A stretch of DNA of 64,000 bases from Neoechinorhynchus agilis (Eukaryota > Acanthocephala): contig CM121341.1 of the NCBI GenBank assembly GCA_051530055.1, positions 3,720,001-3,784,000 on the forward strand. The letters are read 5' to 3'. Shown here one piece after another: positions 33,101-43,046 of the stretch (position 1 is the first letter of the stretch; each line of letters starts with the position of its first letter). Both the position numbers and the translations under genes were made by a program. The notes under the pieces were generated by a model, which was not told the DNA's origin, searched no databases, and worked only from the letters and a program-made list of their open reading frames with translations.

Positions 33101-35125
33101 CAAAAAGGAAAAAAGTCCTAATTTTAAAACCAAAGCAAAGAAAAAGACCTTAATTCTAAATTCAGGAAATTCATTTAATAGATTAATGGATTCGTTATAA
33201 GGAGATCCTCATTTAAGTTGTCCTTAGAACATTTTGAATTCAATGTATCTATTTCACTCGAATTTCTTCTTTTTTCTCATGCCAAAAAGGAAAAAAGTCC
33301 TAATTTTAAAACCAAAGCAAAGAAAAAGACCTTAATTCTAAATTCAGGAAATTCATTTAATAGATTAATGGATTCGTTATAAGGAGATCCTCATTTAAGT
33401 TGTCCTTAGAACATTTTGAATTCAATGTATCTATTTCACTCGAATTTCTTCTTTTTTCTCATGCCAAAAAGGAAAAAAGTCCTAATTTTAAAACCAAAGC
33501 AAAGAAAAAGATCTTAATTCTAAATTCAGGAAATTCATTTAATAGATTAATGGATTCGTTATAAGGAGATCCTCATTTAAGTTGTCCTTAGAACATTTTG
33601 AATTCAATGTATCTATTTCACTCGAATTTCTTCTTTTTCTCATGCCAAAGGAAAAAAGTCTAATTTTAAAACCAAAGCAAAGAAAAAGACCTTAATTCTA
33701 AATTCAGGAAATTCATTTAATAGATTAATGGATTCGTTATAAGGAGATCCTCATTTAAGTTGTCCTTAGAACATTTTGAATTCAATGTATCTATTTCACT
33801 CGAATTTCTTCTTTTTTCTCATGCCAAAAAGGAAAAAAGTCCTAATTTTAAAACCAAAGCAAAGAAAAAGACCTTAATTCTAAATTCAGGAAATTCATTT
33901 AATAGATTAATGGATTCGTTATAAGGAGATCCTCATTTAAGTTGTCCTTAGAACATTTTGAATTCAATGTATCTATTTCACTCGAATTTCTTCTTTTTTC
34001 TCATGCCAAAAAGGGAAAAAGTCCTAATTTTAAAACCAAAGCAAAGAAAAAGACCTTAATTCTAAATTCAGGAAATTCATTTAATAGATTAATGGATTCG
34101 TTATAAGGAGATCCTCATTTAGTTGTGCTTAGAACATTTTGAATTCAATGTATCTTTTCACTCAATTCTTCTTTTTTCTCATGCCAAAAAGGAAAAAAGT
34201 CCTAATTTTAAAACCAAAGCAAAGAAAAAGATCTTAATTCTAAATTCAGGAAATTCATTTAATAGATTAATGGATTCGTTATAAGGAGATCCTCATTTAA
34301 GTTGTCCTTAGAACATTTTGAATTCAATGTATCTATTTCACTCGAATTTCTTCTTTTTTCTCATGCCAAAAAGGAAAAAAGTCCTAATTTTAAAACCAAA
34401 GCAAAGAAAAAGACCTTAATTCTAAATTCAGGAAATTCATTTAATAGATTAATGGATTCGTTATAAGGAGTCCTCATTAAGTTGTCCTTGAACATTTTGA
34501 ATTCAATGTATCTATTTCACTCAATTTCTTTTTCTCATGCCAAAAAGGAAAAAAGTCCTAATTTTAAAACCAAAGCAAAGAAAAAGACCTTAATTCTAAA
34601 TTCAGGAAATTCATTTAATAGATTAATGGATTCGTTATAAGGAGATCCTCATTTAAGTTGTGCTTAGAACATTTTGAATTCAATGTATCTATTTCACTCG
34701 AATTTCTTCTTTTTTCTCATGCCAAAAAGGAAAAAAGTCCTAATTTTAAAACCAAAGCAAAGAAAAAGACCTTAATTCTAAATTCAGGAAATTCATTTAA
34801 TAGATTAATGGATTCGTTATAAGGAGATCCTCATTTAAGTTGTCCTTAGAACATTTTGAATTCAATGTATCTATTTCACTCGAATTTCTTCTTTTTTCTC
34901 ATGCCAAAAAGGAAAAAAGTCCTAATTTTAAAACCAAAGCAAAGAAAAAGATCTTAATTCTAAATTCAGGAAATTCATTTAATAGATTAATGGATTCGTT
35001 ATAAGGAGATCCTCATTTAAGTTGCCCTTAGAACATTTTGAATTCAATGTATCTATTTCACTCGAATTTCTTCTTTTTTCTCATGCCAAAAAGGAAAAAA
35101 GTCCTAATTTTAAAACCAAAGCAAA
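30108..35125 (+). repeat. 181-base satellite array, 28 units
   Basis: Units begin with GGATTCGTT and contain AGGAGATCCTCATTTAAG and CATGCCAAAAAGG. Starts recur near 30108, 30289, 30470 and so on to 34990, about 181 bases apart. Two variants alternate in blocks: GTTGTGCTTAG units at the left (30108-30289, 30832-31557) and again near 34092 and 34626, and GTTGTCCTTAG units elsewhere. The first two units and one at 31557 have TTCTAAGG, the rest TTATAAGG. Short deletions cluster near 31440, 33650 and 34130-34540. No coding content. It begins about 175 bases upstream of the FCP1 start. Confidence 0.92.
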
Positions 35126-35445
35126 ATAGATTAATGGACTTATGGATTCGTTCTGATCGCAATTCAACGGAAGGAAGTCGAGACCGACTAAATTCTGCCT
35201 ACAAACCGAGCCGTGTCCAATTTTAAACAAGCAAAATAGATTAATGGACTTATGGATTCGTTCTGATCGCAATTCAACGTGGAAGGAAGTCGAGACCGAC
35301 TAAATTCTGCCTACAAACCGAAGGTCCGTGTCCTAATTTTAAAACCAAAGCAAAATAGATTAATGGACTTATGGATTCGTTCTGATCGCAATTCAACGTG
35401 GAAGGAAGTCGAGACCGACTAAATTCTGCCTACAAACCGAAGGTC
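35126..35445 (+). repeat. edge repeat, three units of about 110-119 bases
   Basis: The last satellite unit is cut at CCAAAGCAAA and continues into units with AATAGATTAATGGACTTATGG (starts about 35127, 35237, 35356), AGGAAGTCGAGACCGACTAA and CTGCCTACAAACCGA. The join reuses the satellite words ATAGATTAATGG and GGATTCGTTCT. These units look like a secondary amplification at the boundary of the big array. Confidence 0.8.
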
Positions 35446-35749
35446 TACAGAGCTCAAGATAGGACCGAGATTAATTTTTGTCAATTTTGTGGAGTATTCG
35501 TCAATTATAGTGTTTAGAAATTAAAACCAATCGCTCTTCCTATGCACCAACCTGAATCTTGATCTAAAAAATTTCAAAAGAGAAAATAATTCGCGATGCA
35601 AGAGTCGGAAAAACGGAAAAACATCAGAGTTTGTGTTTATTTGCGCAAAACTCAACAATTAAGACGAATAATTCGAAACTTTTCATCGGCGGAGCAACCA
35701 TCAGTGCCTCTAAAAAGAATAACTCTATAGTCGTTCCCTTTTCACATGA

Positions 35750-36685
35750 GCAAAACAGTCGTAATCCCAATTCATTTCATCCTCTCCCGACCTCTCCCCC
35801 CTGCAGGTCTCGAAAGCGCTAATGAAGCTGGAGAAACAGCTGAACGCGATAAACCCGTCGATAATGTGGACAATCACCCCCAAAAGACAAAAATGGTCGG
35901 ATCAGCTTCTTGGACGTCTACTTACAACGAAACGGAGCGTCGATTACCACCTCGTTATTCCACGAACCTGGTATAGAGTGGAGTCCCCAACTCACTGGAA
36001 AAGTCATGGTCCCAACAGATATAAGTTTAACGCTGCTTGCAATCTATTCTCGAGAGCGCTAGAAATAGGGAGCAACAAGTATGCGACAAAAAGGAGCAAA
36101 GGCATCATCGATCGGAAACTAAGAAACTTTTAGTACTCAACCTACGTCATTAAGAAGGCACTGACAGATGCAGAAGGACAAAAAAAGACAAGTTGAGCGA
36201 GAAGAAAACGAGATTCATCCGAGTTCATTACATTTCTTCAATAATGAGAAACCTTATCTCTCGCATTGCGAAGAAATCGAGCTCGGTGAATCTCATACCG
36301 TACCACTAGGCAGGAGTGAATTTGAACAGCGTTTTCAAGTCGGAGCAACTCAAGGACAACGATTGCGTGGTCTACTCTGCAGCCTGCAAAAACTGTGGCA
36401 ATGTCTTTATATTGGACAAACGAAGCAGGGTATTTGGAAAAGAAAGCATGAATACGCACTCAAACGGAGTGATGTGTCATCGGTCATTTTCAACTTCGCC
36501 ATGCAAAACGACCACACAATCGACTTCGGAGGAACGAAGGTGAAAATGGTGGAAAACGAGGTCCAAAGAAGGCTCTGATCAAGGAAACTCTTCTCATCAA
36601 CGCGGAGAGGACAATGGAAGGCAACAAGAGCAACTTCGCTCTTGTCCTTCCGACAAATAACCTCCGTGGAGCAGCAGGGTGAAGA
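35750..36685 (+). mobile_element. Penelope-like element, 3' half with GIY-YIG endonuclease
   Basis: A post-RT connector is visible at about 35990-36130 (HWKSHGPNRYKFNAACNLF). Next comes a Cys-containing CKNCG and the GIY-YIG domain: CLYIGQTKQGIWKRKHEYAL, then QNDHTIDFGGTKV, with the end of the domain near 36660. In Penelope-like elements this domain follows the RT and nicks DNA for priming. The RT itself is missing here. The element is interrupted by several frame changes and is not active. Confidence 0.65.
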
Positions 36686-37339
36686 GTCACCTTGGAAATT
36701 GATGGTCCCGCGTCCAGGGATCAAATGAACTCAAGTTCTATATGTGATTTTAGATGCTTGATAAGGAGGTTGAGGCCTCGAAAATCTGGATGTAAATCTC
36801 GAGGAGGGAAAAACACGCCGTTCCGTGTTCCTCCTGTTTCCAAACTGCGATCGATCATCCCATTTTATTTATAATATTTGTTAGCTGTACTTCTTGGGCT
36901 GAACCTTTTTTGTAAAAAAATTCTTTTTTTAAACGGGTGAGTACGAAAATCAAGATTGCGATTTTCGTATAAATCAAGTCTCCTAAAAAATTTTTAACCA
37001 GGCGAAACATCATTAACCAGTATCGATTCACTATCATTTCGATTTGATTCCAAGTATGGATGGCAAATATTTTAGTCATAAACGTTTCCTACTTAATCTC
37101 AGCAACTATCGAGTCTTTGTTTTATCAAACATCCATTCAGATAAATATTTGTCAATTTGATGCAAACTTTTCGCGCTCCAAATGGACTGAGATGCTTAGC
37201 TTAAATTTATCGGTAGTCCACATAGCTTTCATATTTCAAAACTTACAAGCAACCTGAAGAAGTCCGACGAGACAGGTGATATATTGAGATCATTAAAACA
37301 ATATCTATTCTTCTCAATCACCAAAGGACACACTTATAT
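36686..37339. other. no gene recognised
   Basis: AT-rich sequence between two retroelement fragments. Short frames (for example 37060-37257) have no recognisable content. Confidence 0.3.
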
Positions 37340-37870
37340 AAATGAACAACTTCTTTACAACATATAATGTTCTATATTCCTTTTCCACAATCGAGACCTT
37401 CCACAAGAGACTCGAAACCTTCCACAAGAGAGCAGCGAGAATATGCGGGACTTTACTCCCTCCCCTCGACGCCCACCTCCACTCCATTTTCTCCAAAAAC
37501 GCCCTCCGTCTTCTTCAACCCCCTCCACAATTTTCTTCTTTCATCTCTAAATACTCGTTCCTAGTAAATACCCGGAACCCAAACCTTTTTCATCCCCCCT
37601 CGCTCGTCCCAATCTTTCCATAATAATCGGAGAACAAGGAAAGACTCCTAATCAGCCATCTCCTTTACAAAGCCTCCGATCGCACATTAACACCCCTTCA
37701 AAGACAAATCCCACCTCCCTTGCCTTCAACATCCGTCATCCAGACACCGTTCAGCAAAGATAGATGCTGACAAGTGTGTGGATCGTGCATTTCTTACATA
37801 AATGAAACGTGTTTATATAAATCGAAGCACCCTTCCTATAGTTTCACTCTATTGATGTGTATTTGCTCAA
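37340..37870 (+). mobile_element. non-LTR retroelement C-terminal fragment
   Basis: One frame reads RLETFHKRAARICGTLLPP, then NTRNPNLFHPP, the words that follow the RT in CR1/Jockey-like LINEs (family usage: QKRAARI... NTRN). A Cys-rich segment with CGSCISYINETC follows at about 37770-37830 and may belong to another element. The same NTRNPN stretch recurs near 60450 (there NTRNPNSF) and less clearly elsewhere. Only the tail is present, so the family remains approximate. Confidence 0.5.
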
Positions 37871-38039
37871 ACGAGAGAATGAGAATTAATGCCATCACAA
37901 GAATTTAACAATACATTGGAGAGTAAGCTTAACTCCTTTTAAGAAAGCGCTTTTTATTCATACAAAGAAAAGCTTCACTTTACAAGTCAACTATTGCTCC
38001 TTTGTGCTCTTGTAAGTTTCTTGAGAGAACGTGAACAAC

Positions 38040-39345
38040 GAAGCGTGATGATTTACGAGGTATGAACGGCTTCACACGCGGTCCATTGCGCATTCCAGTA
38101 ATGTATACAATGGTTAAGACGTACAAAGTGTCAATTTTCCCGATCACAGCAAAAATGCCGCCCGATGATTTTGGTCGTTAACGAACCTGCATACATGATA
38201 TCTCGGCTCTTGGCGATGGTTGTCAGTCCACTGATTCAGAGGACAGCCTCATATGTACGAAACGTCCAGGGACTTCCTTCGATTTCGAGTCGCTTTATAC
38301 GAATGTGGACAACGAAGCAGCAGTCAGAGCACTGGAGAGAAAGTTGCGAGAGTGCGAAGAGGATATCAGTCTCTTTGGAACGCAATCGTGCGATGTGATT
38401 CGTCTCATCCGGATGGTTTTGGATTGCAACCATTTCCAATATGGCAACCAGTTATGCCGCCAGATCCGCAGATTGCCCATGGGCAATAGTTTAGCGATAA
38501 TTTGGAAAGCCAGAGCATCTTCTCACACCTAGCGTCTCCGCTATGTGGATGATGTTCTGTTCACCTACAGAGACGAGAGTGAAGGCAATAACACGGAGTC
38601 CGGTTGAATTTGATGGATTCGGCTGAGCGAATCAGAGTTACCTGGGACAGCCCAGCGGATCGTGAATCTATGTTTCAACGCCAATGATATAAACGAATAC
38701 AGTTGGTAGTGCAAGCCGAGCAAGAAGGTCATATTCATGCATCGAGATTCTCATAATCCTTGGGTGATAAAACATGCGATCTACGCTCAGATGCATCGGA
38801 CTGCATGGACGTGCTCATTATCTCTAGATGCGGAACGATTGGCGGTTCAGGAAATCAATGAAACGTTGGTTCAGAATGGATACTCAGGTCAAGAGATCAG
38901 AATACTTCAATTACGCTCGGAAAAGGTTAGACAGCGAATGGTTGATGATTTCGAGAGGAATCGGCAAAAGTTAAAGCCCATTCTGAAGATTCCATTCGTC
39001 AGCGAGCAATTCACGAACGACATAGACTGCTGCGAAGAGCGGGACTGGATGCTCGCCTGGTACACAGGAGACATCATGAAGCAATAGAAGGGCAAGAGAT
39101 TTCCTTGGGCTGTAAGATTTAGTGAGCGGAATTATAAAAGATTTATTAAGATTGAAAATAAGATTTCCTGGCCTGCGAACGTTGCAAATAAAAAGGAAAT
39201 GGCGTTATATCACATTCATTGGGGGAGGACGGAGCAACGATCGCTGTAAAACGAGTTACACGGAACATGTTCGTAATGCGCTTAACCCCAGTGTTCATGG
39301 GCGGAACACCATTCGCAGTGCCATCGTGATGGCGAGGTGAACCTC
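38040..39345 (+). mobile_element. Penelope-like element, RT to GIY-YIG remnant
   Basis: In changing frames the sequence shows the PLE reverse transcriptase: FESLYTNVDNEAAVRALE (38286-38340 area), then QIRRLPMGNSLA and RYVDDVLF near 38535-38560 with the catalytic DD. The connector follows (HRDSHNPWVIKHAIYAQMHR, 38740-38800), then IPFVSEQF, and last a decayed GIY-YIG part (YTEHVRNALNPS near 39255). The gene order is that of Penelope-like elements. It is heavily broken and does not match the 35.7-kb copy closely, so it is another lineage or an older insertion. Confidence 0.7.
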
Positions 39346-40637
39346 TGTATCGAGATCATTTAAAAAGCCCAAGACCCGGTGGATTTAGTGATTTCGGTAC
39401 AGACGATGGGTTCGAATCGGAGGATGAGTGAGGATGCACCTCATCATCAACAAGAGGGATGAGCCAGTGGATTCGCGGATGTTGTGACCTGTTTGTGTCT
39501 CACCACCTCACATATTTCAGATTGCTTCCCAGTTGAAGCCACGGCGAAAGCTAGGCAAATAAACTATATCTATAGGTCGTACAAATGTCAAATTAAAATT
39601 ACGCTATTCTAAATATAGATTAAATACGATTAACCGTATTAAAAATGCGTTTTATAATTCGCGTTATGAATACGATTGATGACAGTAGTGATCACTGAGA
39701 TGTTAAATGATCATTCATAATGGCAAAAAACACGATTTTGTCACCATGACAATTTGAGATATAAGATTTGCTGTAAATCAACGCTTATTTGAAAGAATAT
39801 TGCCAAAAAATCATATCAAAATATATCTTGATTCTCACAAAAGCAAAAATTTAAACGTAAGAAATTTTTTGTGGTGCAAATCTTCAACCAATAGATGAGG
39901 CATGGCGGGTCGTTGAAAAGTGATTTATTTCAACCCCAAATAGTTAAATTACGCAAAAACGTATATACAATTTTAAAGTTTATTTGCTACTTTTTTCTAA
40001 CATTCAAAAGACAAAAAATATTGCACCAAAGACTTTTAACAAATCTCTTTCCATTTGTCAATGCCAAGTAAACTGGAACATTGTCTAAATTAATTTACGA
40101 GATTCTCAACTTCTTTCTAAAGATCTAAAGTTGCCCATTTTTGTCAAGAATTTACACTCACGATTCAATGGTTAAAAATATAAAGAGGGTATAATTGGGA
40201 CGCGACAAAAATCTAATAAAAAGTTAACAATATAAAGAGCATTTCTAAAGTCCAAGAAAGATTTTATCTCCAAAAAGAAACCCAAATATTTAAATTCAGC
40301 AGTTGGCCATAATTATTTAGTCCGAATTTTACTTGAGCAAACATCCATGCAAAAATGAATGTAATCAAAAAGCATCTCGCTGTTACAAGACGTAAAAAAT
40401 TAATATAGTATCGACAAAAAAAGGAGAGATTTGTATCTTTGATTAGTAAAAGTTATAAGATTTTCTAGAAATGAATTTATTTGGGATACGAAGTACGAAA
40501 TTTTTTAGCTCGTTTTTTCCGAAACTAAAAACAATTTTTAAAATACGTAAAAGGTTTAAAAAATCTGTTTGCGTGGTCAGCGAACGACATATTAAAAACG
40601 ACCAATTGAATTTTTTAGCTCGTTTGTTTCCTAAAAA
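39346..40637. other. no gene recognised; upstream of INPP4-like gene
   Basis: Mostly AT-rich. Stops occur in all frames, and there is no tandem repeat. Missing N-terminal exons of the INPP4-like gene (the family has a C2 domain there) could lie here or beyond, but I could not find them. Confidence 0.35.
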
Positions 40638-42853
40638 ATGGAATATTTAAAAAGAGTTCGGAACTTCTCACAATTCGACATTGAGAATAATGGCGATTCG
40701 AATGAATTTACACTTAGCGCAGATCAGGAGACTGGAACACTATTAAAGGAAGGATGCAAAATACGGCAAAGTCTCACCGAATCACCGATTTCTTTATGGG
40801 CATCGGTTTCTGTATTGAAGAAATACATTCAGGAGTACACTGAAGTTGGATCGATGATTGACGCGATTTTTAGGCGATCGGGTTTCCGTGCTAGAAACCT
40901 GAGAGAAGCTACGGTTAACAAATTTCATTTGCTTGTTTCACAATTGAGAATTTATGAACAAAAATGGATGAGAAAGGTATGGCGAATGAGAAATGAAGGA
41001 AAGTTCTTTAGTCCAGGGAGCGATGAACCACAAAAGGATCTAATTTTTATGCCCATTAATTTTCACATTCACAAGCTAGAAGTTGTCACTACTACAAAAC
41101 GAAATGCGTGGAGCCATTACACCATGGGAATCCCCAACGTTCGTTCAAGGTTTGCAAAAGAGTTGGCAAGAGCATCTCGGTCGTCTAAAATAGGAAATGA
41201 TTCAAATGTTGATTGCTGGGGCAAATACATCGGTCTTGCGGGTATCTGGGCTTACGGACTTGATGTGGAACTCGTGTTTTTAACGTCGATAAAAACTGAA
41301 TTGAGAAGATTCCAGAAATCAAAAGGTCGGAATATGCTGTACTTTATGAAAAGATCGATTATTGTCGAAGGACGTGGGCTCGATTATGAGACGTTTTTAT
41401 TCTGCTTTGAATCTCACCTTAGGACTTGAGAAAAGAACGGACCAATTTATTTTTCATTCAAAAGTTTCAATTTCGAAATCGATACCGAATTAACAGAAAA
41501 TAAATGTAGAAAATTCCGTAAATCTTCACTCAAATCAATAAAAACGTTTCTCGCGAGTAGTTGACTATTACAATGACGCCGACAGGGACTTGGTTACCTT
41601 TACTCCTCCTCCGTCAGACGTTCAATTATTACTAGACGAAATGTGTGAAGCACTTCATCGAAACCGAAGCTCTTCGGCTGTTCAAAAACAAGATATGGAT
41701 TTAGTCGTTGAAAGATGCGCAAAAGTTGATCACATGTTAAAAACCGGATTTCTTTGCTACCCACGAAAATATGCGAAATGTTTCAATAGAATCGTAGATC
41801 TGCAATCGAACATTATCAAAAATCGAGTGGTGCATATTCGAAATGCACTTCTGCATTGCCAACTGATTGGTGGAATTATTGGCGGTGTTTACGACCATTT
41901 TAACAATTCCGATATGAACTTTGAAGAACTCCGCAAGCGTCCAGAAATTCCAATAGTGTTCAATTACGCCTTGAGCTGTTATGGCGACGAGAAAGGTCTT
42001 GTTGAAGACTTCGAAAACATATTGAAAAAAATTGAAAATATAGATATTCGAATTGAACCGATGATTGAGAAATTGGATAAGAAAATGCCTTCAATATACC
42101 CGAATGTTACGAAACCAATGGAAATTAATTTGGGTGCTTCGACTTCAATCCATTCTTCCAATTTCACCTTTAATTTAGAGGTAAGCGGTTGTGAATGATT
42201 CGACTTATTCGAGAAAAATTATTTGTCCGTTTTAGATAAATCCTCAATTGTTTTCGCGACTATTTCCCGAACCGGAAGATCAAACGTCGACCTTTACAGA
42301 GTTTCACTTGGAGCCTTTTTTCTTTAATGTTGGCATAGATCGAAATGCCGAACGTGCAATAAGAGCCCATCGAAAGCGTCCACGAACACCGCACTTCATT
42401 GAACAGACGATCGGTCTTAAATCATTAGAACGACTTTCCAGCTACGCCAAGAAAAGACTTGGATCATCGTTTGTTGATGGAAGCATCAAATCGAAACTAG
42501 AAAGCTTGGAAATGCTTCTTGGTGATCCGTACGTTTCAAAACAAAATCAAATTCTTCATCTTGCAGCGTCCATCGTTCGGGACCTCGACGGACTAGTTTT
42601 CTTCGGATGCAGAAATGCCAACGATCGAACATCTATGGTTCTCACTTACGATCAGGTCGAATTAGCCAAACAGGTTGATGTGCTGCGATCAGATGACAGT
42701 TCAAAAGATCTTCTGGACATCTTGAGACTTAATGGGACAACAATACATTTAGCCAAAAAGTCTACTGGCATCGAAGCGTATCGGTTTACTGATCCTGTTA
42801 GCGACCTCCTTAGCGATTATGTGCCACCAGCTAAAGTTCTCCGTTCAGAATAG
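40638..42853 (+). CDS. inositol polyphosphate 4-phosphatase-like (INPP4 family)
   Basis: The C-terminal exon carries the CX5R phosphatase signature CRNANDRTSMVLTYDQ, which matches the INPP4 pattern (CKSxKDRTSM), followed by the family's closing region (RLNGTTIH...YVPP). FFFNVGIDRNAE matches the family's LFNVGIN block. Upstream, LIFMPINFHIHKLEV matches the conserved FVPxNLHxQ block. The family removes the 4-phosphate of PI(3,4)P2 at membranes. Segments: 40638-41429 (263 residues), about 41550-42180 and 42236-42853; the last two are joined by a 55-base intron. The joint between the first two is unresolved, and an acceptor near 41560 is likely. The N-terminal C2 domain is not seen. It converges on the TPR gene. 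Confidence 0.72.
42181..42235 (+). other. 55-base spliceosomal intron in the INPP4-like gene
   Basis: The donor GTAAGC follows ...TTTAATTTAGAG, and the acceptor CCGTTTTAG precedes ATAAATCCTCAA. Removing it keeps the frame in phase 0 and joins FNLE to INPQLFSRLF, uniting the two halves of the protein. This is the best-supported intron in the window and sets the scale for others. Confidence 0.75.
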
Positions 42854-43046
42854 AGTTACGGAGCTGCTACGCAAGTTTTTTAAATATATTGAGTTTTAAC
42901 GATCGGAATCGAAATTTTCTTATAAGTTCATTTTTTACTATTTGTCCAAGTTTAACCTTGAAAAATTGCATTAACACAGCAATTTAATGACGCCGAAGAA
43001 GGCGACTATTTGAAATTTTGCATATCAATCGAACATCAATAATTTA

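Noticed and set aside
37054-37257. Short hydrophobic frame on the plus strand
   Set aside because: No start context, family or neighbouring evidence; in an AT-rich stretch such frames are expected.
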